In this document: positions 41,844 to 52,192 of the stretch, piece after piece | Numbering within the stretch: the stretch's first letter is position 1 | Layout: each line of letters opens with the position of its first letter | Assembly (NCBI RefSeq): GCF_963378085.1 | Contig: NZ_OY726395.1 | Span: 1,736,001 to 1,800,000, forward strand | Direction of reading: 5' to 3' | Origin: Mycolicibacterium sp. MU0050 | GTDB taxonomy: Bacteria > Actinomycetota > Actinomycetes > Mycobacteriales > Mycobacteriaceae | Length of the DNA stretch: 64,000 bases | The notes under the pieces: model-generated | Databases searched by the model: none | What the model was told of the DNA's origin: nothing | What the model saw: the letters and a program-made list of their open reading frames with translations, nothing else | Translations under genes and position numbers: made by a program

Positions 41844-42672
41844 CGACTATCCGACCTTTCCTGACACCTCGTCATGGCCGGTCGTGTTCCCCGACCTGCC
41901 GCCGTCCCCCGACGGCGGCCCGCGCCGACCGCCCCAGCACACGTCGAAGGCCGCGGCCCCGCAGATCCCCGCCGACCAGCTGCCCAAACACGTCGCGTTG
42001 GTGATGGACGGCAACGGCCGCTGGGCCAAGCAGCGCGGCATGGCCCGCACCGAGGGGCACAAGATGGGCGAGGCCGTGCTCATCGACATCACTTGCGGGG
42101 CGATCGAACTCGGCATCAAGCACCTGTCGGTGTATGCGTTCTCCACCGAGAACTGGAAGCGCAGCACCGAGGAGGTGCGCTTCCTGATGGGCTTCAACCG
42201 TGAGGTGGTTCGGCGCCGCCGGGAGGCCCTGGACATCATGGGGGTCAACATGCGATGGGTCGGTTCCCGCCCGCGGATGTGGCGCAGCGTCATCAAGGAG
42301 TTCGACATCGCCGAGGAGATGACCGTCGGCAACGACACGATCGTCGTCAACTACTGCGTCAACTACGGCGGCCGCACCGAGATCGTGGAGGCGACCCGCG
42401 AGATTGCCCGGCAGGCCGCCGAGGGCAAACTGAACCCGGACCGCATCACCGACGACACGGTGGCGCGGCACCTGCACCGACCGGACATCCCGGACGTCGA
42501 CCTGTTCATCCGCACCTCGGGGGAGCAGCGGGCGAGCAACTTCATGCTGTGGCAGTCGGCCTACGCCGAGTACGTGTTCCAGGACAAGCTGTGGCCGGAC
42601 TACGACCGCCGGGACCTGTGGGCGGCGTGCGAGGAGTACGTGTCGCGCAACCGGCGGTTCGGCAGGGCCTGA
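41779..42672 (+). CDS. uppS: Long-chain (Z)-isoprenyl diphosphate synthase (decaprenyl-PP/UppS type)
   Basis: 297 residues. Cis-prenyltransferase motifs: [10 protein letters not shown] near 86, FSTENWKR, and [15 protein letters not shown] near 255. Makes the lipid carrier for peptidoglycan and arabinogalactan. The long N-terminal extension rich in Pro ([19 protein letters not shown]) is typical of mycobacterial Rv2361c, the decaprenyl diphosphate synthase. ATG 41779, inside the end of recO, matches that N-terminus; the frame is open farther up. Confidence 0.95.
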   Translation: MALKREGKQAPSDCPQLPPAPDDYPTFPDTSSWPVVFPDLPPSPDGGPRRPPQHTSKAAAPQIPADQLPKHVALVMDGNGRWAKQRGMARTEGHKMGEAVLIDITCGAIELGIKHLSVYAFSTENWKRSTEEVRFLMGFNREVVRRRREALDIMGVNMRWVGSRPRMWRSVIKEFDIAEEMTVGNDTIVVNYCVNYGGRTEIVEATREIARQAAEGKLNPDRITDDTVARHLHRPDIPDVDLFIRTSGEQRASNFMLWQSAYAEYVFQDKLWPDYDRRDLWAACEEYVSRNRRFGRA

Positions 42673-43148
42673 TGTCGGGAGTGTCGCTGCCCCAACGGTT
42701 GTCCGCCGCGCTGGCCGAGGTGGCGACCGTGGTCGAGGAACCCGACGGCGCGCTGACGGTCAGCCACGCCGGCGCGGTGGCCTCGCTGCGGGTGGTGACC
42801 ATCGCCGAGGGGCTGGAGATGGTCTCGTTGACCCAGCCGTTGGCGTGGGACCTGCCGTTGAACGCCAAGCTGCGCACCAAGGTGAGCGAGCACGCGGCGC
42901 ACACCGTGCTGGGCACCGTGGCGTTGATCGAGAAGACCCCCGAGAAACCGTCGGCGAAGCACGCCGGAACTGCGGCCAACGGCGACTCGGAGACCACCGC
43001 GCGGCGCCGGACGCCGAGCAAGAAGGTCGCCGACGTGATGCTGCGGTACAACTTCCCCGGGGCGGGGCTCAGCGACGACGCGCTACGCACGCTGATCATG
43101 ATGGTGCTGGCCGCCGGCTCCGACGTGCGTCGCGCCCTGCTGGCCTGA
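42672..43148 (+). CDS. Conserved mycobacterial protein (Rv2360c-like)
   Basis: 158 residues, no signal or membrane segment. Starts at an ATGA overlap with the uppS stop. The N-terminus (LSAALAEVATVVEEPDGALTV) and C-terminus (LMLAAGSDVRR-like, here MMVLAAGSDVRRALLA) are conserved by position in mycobacteria, joined by a charged low-complexity linker near 95-120. Function unknown. Confidence 0.85.
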   Translation: MSGVSLPQRLSAALAEVATVVEEPDGALTVSHAGAVASLRVVTIAEGLEMVSLTQPLAWDLPLNAKLRTKVSEHAAHTVLGTVALIEKTPEKPSAKHAGTAANGDSETTARRRTPSKKVADVMLRYNFPGAGLSDDALRTLIMMVLAAGSDVRRALLA

Positions 43149-43156
43149 GCTCGCGG

Positions 43157-43171
43157 CCGCGGACGCCGCGG
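43157..43171. terminator. Hairpin between convergent genes
   Basis: CCGCGG, ACG, CCGCGG: a perfect 6-bp stem with a 3-nt loop, followed by GTTT on the plus strand, in the 25-bp gap between the uppS operon and zur. A compact two-way terminator is plausible. Confidence 0.5.
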
Positions 43172-43173
43172 TT

Positions 43174-43566
43174 TCAGCGGCAGGCCCGACAGGTGCCGAA
43201 GATCTCGACGGTGTGGCTGACGTCGGAGAAGTCATGTGCCGCAGCCATTTCGGCGGTCCACGCCTCGACCTCGGGGCCGTCGACCTCGACCGCCGTGCCG
43301 CAGTGTCGGCAGACCAGGTGATGGTGGTGGTGCGACGAGCAGCGCCGGTACACCGATTCGCCGGTGTCGATGCGCAGGGTGTCGACCAACTTGGCCTCCG
43401 CCATCGCCTGCAGCGTGCGATAGACGGTGGTCAGCCCGATGTTCTCGCCGCGGCGACGCAGTTCGTCGTGCAGTTCCTGCGCCGAGCGGAATTCTTCGAC
43501 GCTGTCGAGCAGTTCGGCGATGGCGGCCCGCTGCCGAGTGGAGCGAACCTGGCGGGCGGCGGTCAT
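43174..43566 (-). CDS. zur: Zinc uptake regulator Zur (Fur family, FurB)
   Basis: 130 residues. Winged helix (STRQRAAIAELLDS, TVYRTLQAMAEAKLVD), metal-site His cluster SSHHHHHLVC and two structural zinc CxxC pairs: CRHC near 87 and CRAC at the C-terminus. Represses zinc uptake and alternative ribosomal proteins when zinc is sufficient. Starts at an ATGA overlap with smtB, giving a coupled two-gene operon. Confidence 0.95.
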   Translation of the reverse strand: MTAARQVRSTRQRAAIAELLDSVEEFRSAQELHDELRRRGENIGLTTVYRTLQAMAEAKLVDTLRIDTGESVYRRCSSHHHHHLVCRHCGTAVEVDGPEVEAWTAEMAAAHDFSDVSHTVEIFGTCRACR

Positions 43567-43922
43567 GGCTGGTCCTCGGCGGCGTGCGCGACCGCGTCGA
43601 CGACGATGTGGGCCAGGTGGTGGTCGACCAGCCGGTAGAGCACCTCGCGCCCGGAGCGCTCCCCGGCGACGACGCCGGCGGCCTTGAGGATGCGCAGATG
43701 CTGGCTCACCAGCGGTTGCGGCACGTCCAGCGCGTCGACGAGTTCGTGAACGCAGCGGCGCGACTCGCGCAGCTGCAGCACGATGGCGATGCGGACCGGG
43801 GCGGCCAGCGCACGCAGGATGTCGCCGGCGGCGTCCAGGGTCTCCCGGGTGGGCAGCTCCGGAAAGGGCTCCTCGGAGTGCGGATGGTGCAGGTCGTCGG
43901 TTGCGGTGGGCGCGGTCGACAT
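43563..43922 (-). CDS. smtB: ArsR/SmtB-family zinc-sensing repressor
   Basis: 119 residues. Helix-turn-helix VPQPLVSQHLRILKAAGVV, and a C-terminal alpha5 metal site with the SmtB spacing D-x-H-x10-H-x2-E fully conserved in the last helix (DHHLAHIVVDAVAHAAE), so it should bind Zn(II). Released from DNA by zinc in the SmtB model, letting zur be expressed. ATG 43922 chosen: the longer frame crosses the operator. The symbol is used in the sense of the Rv2358 orthologue. Confidence 0.92.
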   Translation of the reverse strand: MSTAPTATDDLHHPHSEEPFPELPTRETLDAAGDILRALAAPVRIAIVLQLRESRRCVHELVDALDVPQPLVSQHLRILKAAGVVAGERSGREVLYRLVDHHLAHIVVDAVAHAAEDQP

Positions 43923-43941
43923 GGTGGCCACCTCCGAACTA

Positions 43942-43958
43942 TTGGAAACGATTTTCAA
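43942..43958. promoter_or_regulatory. Palindromic metalloregulator operator of smtB-zur
   Basis: TTGGAAACGATTTTCAA: near-perfect 17-bp palindrome (one mismatched pair), 20 bases upstream of smtB. It also resembles the Zur/Fur-type TGAAAATCRTTTTCA. Either SmtB or Zur, or both, may bind; it is AT-rich against a GC-rich background. Confidence 0.65.
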
Positions 43959-44053
43959 TACCGCTGCCACTGTTCCATGCAGAACGACGCATGTCAAAGG
44001 GTTCGACCCGAACCCGCGGGCGCGTGTCGGGGACGGTCGCTACCGTCGCTGCC

Positions 44054-44707
44054 ATGCATCCACTGGAGATCATCGTCCGTGGCCAAGCCCGGCAGCGCTA
44101 CCCGGCGGAGCGGGCCACCGTCGGCCTGTCCGCGACGCTGGAGGGGGCCGACCGCGACGACGTGTACCGCCGTGCGGTCGCGGTGGCCGAACCGTTGGGA
44201 GCCGACCTGCGCCGACTGCAGGAGGCCGAGGCGGTGACCCGGTGGAGCAGCGATCAGCTGCGGGTGTTCAGCTACCGGCCGTACTCGGAGACCAGGACCC
44301 GGCGGCCGCGCTACCGGGCGGCCATCGCGTTCGACGCGGAGTTCGTCGACTTCGAGCAGCTCTCGGCGTTCCTGGACCGCTGGGCGTCCTCCGAGGGCAT
44401 CGAGGTGGGCTACACCCACTGGGATGTCACCGAAGACAACCGCCGCCGCTACGAGGCGCAGCTGCGCCGGGAGGCCGTCGGCGACGCCACGCTCAAGGCG
44501 CAGGCCTACGCCGAGGCCGCCGGCCGCGGCCAGGTCACCGCGGTGCAGTTGTCCGACCCCGACATGCTCGACAGCGGGCACCGGTCCGCGCGGGCGTTCC
44601 AGCTGGCGGCGGCCCCGGTTGGCGGTGCGCCGGCCCCGGAGCTGGACCTGCGGCCCGACGACATCACCCTCGCGGTGTCCGTCGATGCGCGATTCCTGGC
44701 GGAGTAG
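44054..44707 (+). CDS. SIMPL (DUF541) domain protein
   Basis: 217 residues, no signal peptide. The DUF541/SIMPL core is seen in EIIVRGQARQRYPAERATVGLSA at the start and ARAFQLAAAP plus DDITLAVSVDARFLAE at the end. Function is not known; some family members associate with signalling or periplasmic stress. ATG 44054 is preceded by TACCGT exactly seven bases upstream (44041-44046), the -10-to-start geometry of a leaderless transcript. Divergent from smtB. Confidence 0.8.
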   Translation: MHPLEIIVRGQARQRYPAERATVGLSATLEGADRDDVYRRAVAVAEPLGADLRRLQEAEAVTRWSSDQLRVFSYRPYSETRTRRPRYRAAIAFDAEFVDFEQLSAFLDRWASSEGIEVGYTHWDVTEDNRRRYEAQLRREAVGDATLKAQAYAEAAGRGQVTAVQLSDPDMLDSGHRSARAFQLAAAPVGGAPAPELDLRPDDITLAVSVDARFLAE

Positions 44708-44795
44708 AGCTCCTCACCGCCTCGTTCCTCGGCGGCTTCGTCGCGCCCGCTAGGCTGGCTGGGTTGCAATCCCCCCAGACAGGAGAGCTTTTCCC

Positions 44796-46181
<1,386 letters not shown>

Positions 46182-46356
46182 GCCGGGCTCTTCCTCGCTG
46201 CCCCTGCGAGATCGAGTTCACCCGTACCGCCTCCCGCGGGTCGGCCGGGATGCAAGAATTCGTGCGCCGGACGCGGTCTGCGGTCCGGTATCTTCAGCTC
46301 ACTGGCAAATACGTGCCGACACCGCGCCCGACAGGTGCGGCAGGGGAGGGGGACCC

Positions 46357-47346
46357 GTGACCGGTCCAAGTGGCGGACATCCGGCTGATCCACAACGGCC
46401 CGACGAGGTCACCGTGCGCATTACCGGGCGTCAGGTGCCGCCGCCGAGTGGGCCGCCACGCAGCGGTCCGCCGTCGGGGCCGCCGCCCGGGGGTCCGCCG
46501 CCCGGACCCGGTGGTCCGCCGCCGGGCTGGTCGTATCCTGTTCCCCCTCCTGGTCGTTCGAGCGCGCTCAAGTGGTGGGCGGTGGGCGTCGGGGTGCTGG
46601 CGGTGATCGCGGTGACGTTCGCCGTCGTGGTCACCCTGCGGCCCGGCGGGGGCGGTGACGAGGCGCCGCCGGCGGTGGCCTCCGGCGAACAGAGTTCCGG
46701 CGAGTTCGGCGACGCCGCGGAGACCAGTGCTCCCGCGGACGCACCGGACTTGATCGATACCGCCGGGCTCGAGGCCCTGCTACCCGAAAACAGCCAACTG
46801 CTGAGCTTTCTGGGCCTCCCGGCCGACCGGGAGGTGATGCGCTACGAGCGCACGATGAATCTCGAGTACGCCGCCGATGTCCACAACTGCGGTCCCGTCA
46901 CCTCACCGTATGACGTCAACGCCTACCGCGGCAGCGGCTACACCTCGGTGCGCTACTCGTTCGTTCGCGATCCCGACGAGAACATCTCCCCGTTCATCCA
47001 GCGGGCCTGGGTGGGCGGCATCGCCTTCCACAACGCCGAAGCGGCACAGGCCATGCACGCCAAGCTGACCGGCATATTCGAGTCCTGCGCGGGGCGGACG
47101 GTCAACCTCAAGACCACCGACGACGACAACGATGTGTTCTGGGGGATCGGCGCCGTCACCACCGCCGACGGCATCACCTCGGTGCTCAACTTCCAAGAAG
47201 CCTCCGACGATTGGCGTTGCGCGCATTCGGTGGCGCAACGCAGCAATGTCATGCTCGTCGTGATGGACTGCAGCCGGGGTGGCGACGTCGGCCGCAGCGT
47301 CGAGTTGGTCGAGCAGATGTTGGCGAAGATCGAAGCACCGCAGTGA
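46357..47346 (+). CDS. Membrane-anchored PknH-type sensor-domain protein 1
   Basis: 329 residues: a cytoplasmic Pro/Gly-rich N-terminus (about 28-70), one hydrophobic segment (WWAVGVGVLAVIAVTFAVVV, about 74-93), a short acidic linker, and an extracellular domain like the C-terminal sensor of PknH (four Cys: NCG, SCA, RCA, DCS, suited to two disulfides). No kinase domain. GTG 46357 follows AGGGGAGGGGG. First of three tandem genes with the same layout. The 175-bp gap before it holds an imperfect hairpin (CCGGAC 46267-46272 with GTCCGG 46283-46288) that may terminate glyS. Confidence 0.82.
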   Translation: MTGPSGGHPADPQRPDEVTVRITGRQVPPPSGPPRSGPPSGPPPGGPPPGPGGPPPGWSYPVPPPGRSSALKWWAVGVGVLAVIAVTFAVVVTLRPGGGGDEAPPAVASGEQSSGEFGDAAETSAPADAPDLIDTAGLEALLPENSQLLSFLGLPADREVMRYERTMNLEYAADVHNCGPVTSPYDVNAYRGSGYTSVRYSFVRDPDENISPFIQRAWVGGIAFHNAEAAQAMHAKLTGIFESCAGRTVNLKTTDDDNDVFWGIGAVTTADGITSVLNFQEASDDWRCAHSVAQRSNVMLVVMDCSRGGDVGRSVELVEQMLAKIEAPQ

Positions 47347-47388
47347 TCTTCGGCCTGCCCATATCGAGTCAGCCGCGAGCTGGTCGGG

Positions 47389-48363
47389 GTGGGTATGGGT
47401 AGCGGTGATCGGCCGCCAGGCGGAACCGACGATCCCTCCGGGGACGACGAGAAGACCGTCTGGATCCCGCCGAACCGGCCGGAACCGGCGCAGTCCCAAT
47501 GGAATCCGGCGCCGGCGCCGAGTCCCGGTACGTCAGCGCCCTACCCGCCGAACCAATGGCAGCCGCCCACGGGCAACCGGGGTCAATGGAAGTGGATCGC
47601 GTTGGCTGCGGTGGCAGTGTTGGCGATCGTGGGATCGGTCGTGGTGATCGCGCGTTCCGGGAGCGACGGGGCGTCGACGGCCACACCCGGTCCCACGGCC
47701 TCGTCGGCCGACGCCGAACCCGCGGCCGACGAATCCGGGGACGCACCCCATTCGGACGCAACGGATTCGGACCCGGACTCGGACCCGGAGACGGAACCGG
47801 AGCCCACCGGCCTCGACGCGCTGAAGCGATATCTCCTGACCCCGGCCGAGGTGCAAGATGTACTCGGCGAGCCGGTGCGGGCTGTCGCCGATGGAACCGA
47901 GCCGATCGTGCAGACCACCGACCACCCCGACTGCGGCGGGGCGCTGCTGATGCCCACCACCTACGGTCTCGACGGCGCCGGCCATACCGACGTTGTCACG
48001 CAGTTGCTCCAGAACCCCGACGCGCAGGGGGCCATTCGGGTGCTGCAATGGGTCATCGGCTTCCGCGACGGACCCGCGGCGGCCGCGTACCTGGCCAACG
48101 AGAATCACCGCTGGGACCGTTGCCGATTCAAGACCGTGTCGCTTACCGAGGACGGCCAGACCTCGCAGTGGAGCATGGGCGTCCCGCAGTACACCGGAAG
48201 CCAACTTTCGATGCTCGTCCACCAGCGCGGTGCCGGCGAATGGTGGTGCCAGCAGGCCGGCGTGGCCCGCGGCACCGTCGTGGTCGGCGCCCAGGTGTGC
48301 AGTGCCGCCGTGCCCTCCGCGATGAAGTTGACCGGGAAGATGGCGATGAAGGTCTCGGGGTAG
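47389..48363 (+). CDS. Membrane-anchored PknH-type sensor-domain protein 2
   Basis: 324 residues with the same plan as its neighbour: Pro-rich cytoplasmic tail, one transmembrane segment (WIALAAVAVLAIVGSVVVIA, about 68-88), a long acidic Ser/Asp/Glu linker (to about 143) and an extracellular domain with four Cys (DCGG, RCRF, WCQQ, VCSA). The conserved LTPAEVQDVLGEP opening of the sensor fold is clear. Start GTG 47389 or ATG 47395. Ligand unknown. Confidence 0.82.
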   Translation: MGMGSGDRPPGGTDDPSGDDEKTVWIPPNRPEPAQSQWNPAPAPSPGTSAPYPPNQWQPPTGNRGQWKWIALAAVAVLAIVGSVVVIARSGSDGASTATPGPTASSADAEPAADESGDAPHSDATDSDPDSDPETEPEPTGLDALKRYLLTPAEVQDVLGEPVRAVADGTEPIVQTTDHPDCGGALLMPTTYGLDGAGHTDVVTQLLQNPDAQGAIRVLQWVIGFRDGPAAAAYLANENHRWDRCRFKTVSLTEDGQTSQWSMGVPQYTGSQLSMLVHQRGAGEWWCQQAGVARGTVVVGAQVCSAAVPSAMKLTGKMAMKVSG

Positions 48364-48433
48364 GCGACATGGGTGAAAACCGGCTCAGCGCCCGGGAAGC
48401 GACGCTGCCCGCTGTCGGCCTGCGGATGGCTTC

Positions 48434-49165
48434 GTGACACGATCATCGCACCGAATCTGGTGGGCCGTACTGGCTTTCGCCGTGGTCGCCATCGTGGTCT
48501 CGGCCTTGGTCATCGTGGCCGATCTGCGTGCGTCCGGCGGCGAGCCGGCCACGGCGGCGCCGCCCGAGTCGGCGCCGACGACCGTCCCCGAGGGCGAACC
48601 GGCGCCGCCGACCACGCTGGCCGACGTGCTGCCCAGCGCGGAACGGACCGACGGCCTGGTGGGCACTTACGGTCTGGCGCCTTCCAGCACCCTGACGCAG
48701 CTGGCGACCGTCACCACGTCGCATCCGCAGTGCGGCGGGATCTTCACCCCCGGCACCGCGACCGCCTACGCCGACAGTCCGAAGACGGCCGTGGTGATCC
48801 AGTCCTTCCGGCTGCCCAACTACGAGTACGCCGACGCCGTCGTGCAGGCGGTGGTGCAGTTCCGGGATGCGGCCGCCGCCGACGCGTTCGTCGAGGGCGA
48901 ACAGCGGCGGTGGACGGCGTGCGAGCGGATCTGGATCACCGAGCAACCGCAGCTGCCCGGGTTCTTCACCGGCGTGGTCACCGTGCGCGACGGGGTGGTG
49001 CTCGCGGGAACGACCGCCGGGCGGGACAACTTCGAGTGGCTGTGTCAACGCGGACTGACCGCGGCCGACGACGTCGTCATCGACGTCAAGGTGTGCAACT
49101 TCGGCGGCTCGGACAAGGCCGACGTGCTCGCGAACTACATCGCCGACCGGGTCGAGGCCCGCTGA
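48434..49165 (+). CDS. Membrane-anchored PknH-type sensor-domain protein 3
   Basis: 243 residues: almost no cytoplasmic tail, a transmembrane segment at about 8-28 (IWWAVLAFAVVAIVVSALVI), then a Pro/Ala/Glu linker and a sensor domain with four Cys (QCGG, ACER, LCQR, VCNF). GTG 48434. The shortest of three tandem paralogues; together they look like receptors or ligand binders detached from any kinase. The region 48364-48433 has no recognisable promoter. Confidence 0.8.
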   Translation: MTRSSHRIWWAVLAFAVVAIVVSALVIVADLRASGGEPATAAPPESAPTTVPEGEPAPPTTLADVLPSAERTDGLVGTYGLAPSSTLTQLATVTTSHPQCGGIFTPGTATAYADSPKTAVVIQSFRLPNYEYADAVVQAVVQFRDAAAADAFVEGEQRRWTACERIWITEQPQLPGFFTGVVTVRDGVVLAGTTAGRDNFEWLCQRGLTAADDVVIDVKVCNFGGSDKADVLANYIADRVEAR

Positions 49166-49175
49166 CCGTCGCGGG

Positions 49176-50018
49176 TCACATCCGGCCGTGGCGGCTGCGG
49201 ACGAAGTTGTAGGCGCCGAAGGCCGCGATGCCCAATGCCGCGGCGATCAGCAGCACCTTGCCGAACGGGGCCTGCCCGACGGTCTTGACCGCGGCGTCCA
49301 GACCCGTGGCCTTCGACGGGTCGGCCTGTAGGGTCGCGACGACGACCAGCAGCCCGGCGCCGGCGAGCACGAAGCCCTTGGCGACGTAGCCGGCGATCCC
49401 GACGGCAACCACCGAGGTGCCGCCGGAGACGCGCAGGTCGTCGAGGAATTTCTCCGACATGCCCTTGTAGACGTGGTAGGCGCCGACGGCGATCACGCCC
49501 ACGCCGACGGCGATCAGCGCGGCCTTGCCCCACCCGGACTGCATCAACTGGCCGGACAGGCTCGCATTCTGCTGGGCGCTGGATTGTCCGCCGCCCATGG
49601 CGAACCGGGCCGCCGAGAACGCGATCGCGAAGTTGACCGCCGCCAGCCCCAGCGCCTTCGCGCGCTTCCAGGCGGGCCGATCGCCCTGGCTGCCGGAACT
49701 CTCGCCGGGCTTGGCGCCGATGACGGCCTCGGCCACCCGCCACAGGCCGAGCGCCGCCAGCCCGCCCGCGGCCACCCAGAGCAACACCGCCCCGCCGGTG
49801 TTGCCGGCCAGCGTCGCCAGCGCACCGGATTGGTCGGCGTTGCCGCCGCCGCCGACGAAGGCCAGCCGGGCGATGATGTAGCCGACCAACAGGTGCAGCA
49901 CGCCGCTGACGGCGAAACCCGCCCGCGCGGCGTATTCGAATGCGTCGTTGTCGGTGGCGCGGTCGGCGGCCCCGTGCACCGAGTCGGGCACGTTGCTCGC
50001 GGAGGCGTGGGCGGCCAT
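49176..50018 (-). CDS. DUF1206 membrane protein
   Basis: 280 residues with six hydrophobic segments forming three repeats of about 85 residues, each ending near GVYRVYKG or a similar motif (LWRVAEAVIG, YHVYKGMSEKFLDDL, YNFVRSRHG). This is the three-repeat DUF1206 architecture; no function is known. Convergent with the sensor-domain cluster and followed upstream by the TPM gene in the same direction (64 bp). Confidence 0.85.
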   Translation of the reverse strand: MAAHASASNVPDSVHGAADRATDNDAFEYAARAGFAVSGVLHLLVGYIIARLAFVGGGGNADQSGALATLAGNTGGAVLLWVAAGGLAALGLWRVAEAVIGAKPGESSGSQGDRPAWKRAKALGLAAVNFAIAFSAARFAMGGGQSSAQQNASLSGQLMQSGWGKAALIAVGVGVIAVGAYHVYKGMSEKFLDDLRVSGGTSVVAVGIAGYVAKGFVLAGAGLLVVVATLQADPSKATGLDAAVKTVGQAPFGKVLLIAAALGIAAFGAYNFVRSRHGRM

Positions 50019-50082
50019 CGGGTCCTCCTGTCAGCGGATGACCCCGGGTACCCCAGATTTGACGCCGGTGAAACGGGGTCCG

Positions 50083-52122
50083 CTAGAACCGGCCCCCGCC
50101 GCCGCCGTAGCTGCGCGGAGACGAATGGGAGGAACCGCCGTAGCTGGTGGGACGTCCGGGCCGGCCGCCGCCGCCCCAACTTCCGCCCCAGCTGCCGCCG
50201 TAACCGCCGCCCCAGCTGCCGCCGAAGCCGCCGCGCAGCACGTTGCCGATGATGATGCCGCCGATCACCGAACCCAGATCCGACGAACCGCCGCGGCCGC
50301 CGTAGTGCGAGCTATAGGTCTGCCGGGCGTAGCTGACGTCGGCGTTGGCCAGCTGCTGCGCCTGCGCGGCCAGCGTGGCCGCACCGTTGGCGTGGGCGAT
50401 CGCCTCGGCGACGTTGCTGTTCTTCTTGGCCTCGGCGGCCTCGAGCTGGCGGGTCGCCTCGGCGAGCCGGGTGCGGGCCTCCGAGCCGATGCTGCCGCGC
50501 CGGGTGTCGACGAAGTCGGAGACCGACCGCACCCGCGACTGCGCGGTGAACAGCGCCTGCTCGAGCAGCTTGGCCTGCTTCTGACGTTCCTGCTGCTTCT
50601 CGGCGATGACGGCCAGGATGGCGTCGAGTTCGGCGTCGGCCTTGTTCAGCCGGGTGTAGCAGCCCAGCGGGTCCTTGGCGCCGTTGGCCTTCGCGTCCTC
50701 GACGGCCTGGACCGCGGCGTCGCGCAGCTTGGCCAGCTCGTCGGCCCTGGGCGTCTTGGGGTCCTTCAATTGCGCTGTGGCGGCGTCGATCCCGGCCTGA
50801 ATGTCCTCGATCTCGGCGGGCAGATCGGTGATCGCACGGTTGATGTCGCCGGCCGCGGTGTCCACCGCATCCAGCAGCGTCTTGGCCTGACCCAGCGCGT
50901 TCTCGGCGCCCCGGATGGCGTCGACCAACGGGTTCTGGTCGGAGGCGGGGCGGCGCAGCAACGAACGACCCTCGGAGATGGTGCGGTCGGCGTAAGCCAG
51001 CCGCTCACGGGCGGTATCGACGTTGTCGGCCACCGACTCCAGCGCGGATGCGGAGTACTGCTCGCGCAGCCCCGCCAGCCGCTGCGTGGCCGGCTCGATC
51101 CGCGCGGTCAGCGCCACCATCTGCTGGGTCAGCGCGTCCAGCCGGACGGGCGCATTGATCAGCAGGTCGCGCAGCTGCTCGAAGGCGGTGCTCTGCTCCT
51201 CCAGGCCGCGGTCGGCCTTGGCCGCCGCCACGATCACCTTGGTGAGCAGTTCGCGACGCTGCAGCGGGGTCTCGGGGATCGCGTCGTCGAGGATCTGCCG
51301 GGTGGTGAAGGCCTGCTGCAGCGCGGCTTTCGCCTCTTCGACCGCCCGGCGGAACGGTTCGGTCTTGACGGTGCCGAACTCCTCGATCGCCAATTCCAGT
51401 TCGCCCTCGCTGGTCCGGACGGCGTTGTCGACGTCGACGACGATGGCCCGGCTCAACTCGTCGAGGGCCTCCAGCGGCACCTTGGCCAGCGCGGCGGGGT
51501 CGGTCGGGTCGACCCGTTTGGCGGCTTCCACCTCCGCGGCGTGGCGACGGGCACGGCGGCGCCGCGACCACACCCACAGTCCGAGGACCAGCAGACCGAT
51601 GACGGCCAGCACTGCCAAGAACGGCGCGAAGGACACCGACCCGCCGGACCGCCCCGCGGTGGCGTTCAAGCCGTCGGCCGCGGCGATCGCCGCACCGGCC
51701 CAGTCGTCGTCGCGCAATGCGGGTTCGATGTCGTTGCGGCGGATGTCGTCGGTGCGCGTCGAGCTGCCCCCGCTGACGGTCGAGGGCACCTGGAACGCCA
51801 TCGAGCGGTCCACGGTGGCCACCGCCAGCAGGGCGTCGTCATCGCCGAAGTCGCTGGCCCGCATGGTGTTCTGGGCCCACGTCAGCCAGCCCAGGCCGTC
51901 GAAGGATTCAACGTAGACCACCCACAGCTGGACGCGCCGGTCGTCGTAGAGGCGGTCGACGGCACGCTCGACCTGGGCCAGTTCGCTGCTGGAGAGCACG
52001 CCGGCGCGGTCGGTCACCTGGGCGGGCAACCGAAACGGCGGTTCGGCGGTGACCATCGGTGCGGTCAGCAGGCCGGCGAGCAGGACCACGAGCATCACGT
52101 GCAGTGAGCGGGCAAAGCGCAT
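50083..52122 (-). CDS. TPM-domain membrane protein with coiled-coil body and Gly-rich tail (Rv2345-like)
   Basis: 679 residues. Signal peptide (MLVVLLAGLLTAPMVTA), extracytoplasmic TPM domain about 30-150 (VTDRAGVLSSSELAQVERAVDRL, WVVYVESFDG), one transmembrane segment about 170-188, then a long cytoplasmic helical region rich in Glu/Ala/Gln (190-590, likely coiled coil) and a Gly/Ser/Trp-rich tail (GGSWGGGYGG repeats, 625-679). Resembles YgcG-type proteins in the N-terminus only. Function unknown; possibly a membrane-associated scaffold. Confidence 0.85.
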   Translation of the reverse strand: MRFARSLHVMLVVLLAGLLTAPMVTAEPPFRLPAQVTDRAGVLSSSELAQVERAVDRLYDDRRVQLWVVYVESFDGLGWLTWAQNTMRASDFGDDDALLAVATVDRSMAFQVPSTVSGGSSTRTDDIRRNDIEPALRDDDWAGAAIAAADGLNATAGRSGGSVSFAPFLAVLAVIGLLVLGLWVWSRRRRARRHAAEVEAAKRVDPTDPAALAKVPLEALDELSRAIVVDVDNAVRTSEGELELAIEEFGTVKTEPFRRAVEEAKAALQQAFTTRQILDDAIPETPLQRRELLTKVIVAAAKADRGLEEQSTAFEQLRDLLINAPVRLDALTQQMVALTARIEPATQRLAGLREQYSASALESVADNVDTARERLAYADRTISEGRSLLRRPASDQNPLVDAIRGAENALGQAKTLLDAVDTAAGDINRAITDLPAEIEDIQAGIDAATAQLKDPKTPRADELAKLRDAAVQAVEDAKANGAKDPLGCYTRLNKADAELDAILAVIAEKQQERQKQAKLLEQALFTAQSRVRSVSDFVDTRRGSIGSEARTRLAEATRQLEAAEAKKNSNVAEAIAHANGAATLAAQAQQLANADVSYARQTYSSHYGGRGGSSDLGSVIGGIIIGNVLRGGFGGSWGGGYGGSWGGSWGGGGRPGRPTSYGGSSHSSPRSYGGGGGRF

Positions 52123-52192
52123 GCTGCCAATCTAGTGCGACCGGCGCGGGCGTCGACGATATTGGTTCCCGGCCCTGGCAGACTGTGCCTCG

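Noticed and set aside
44708..44795. T-box riboswitch before glyS
   Set aside because: No specifier-loop or antiterminator pattern is recognisable in 88 bp; only a -10-like TAGGCT and an SD.
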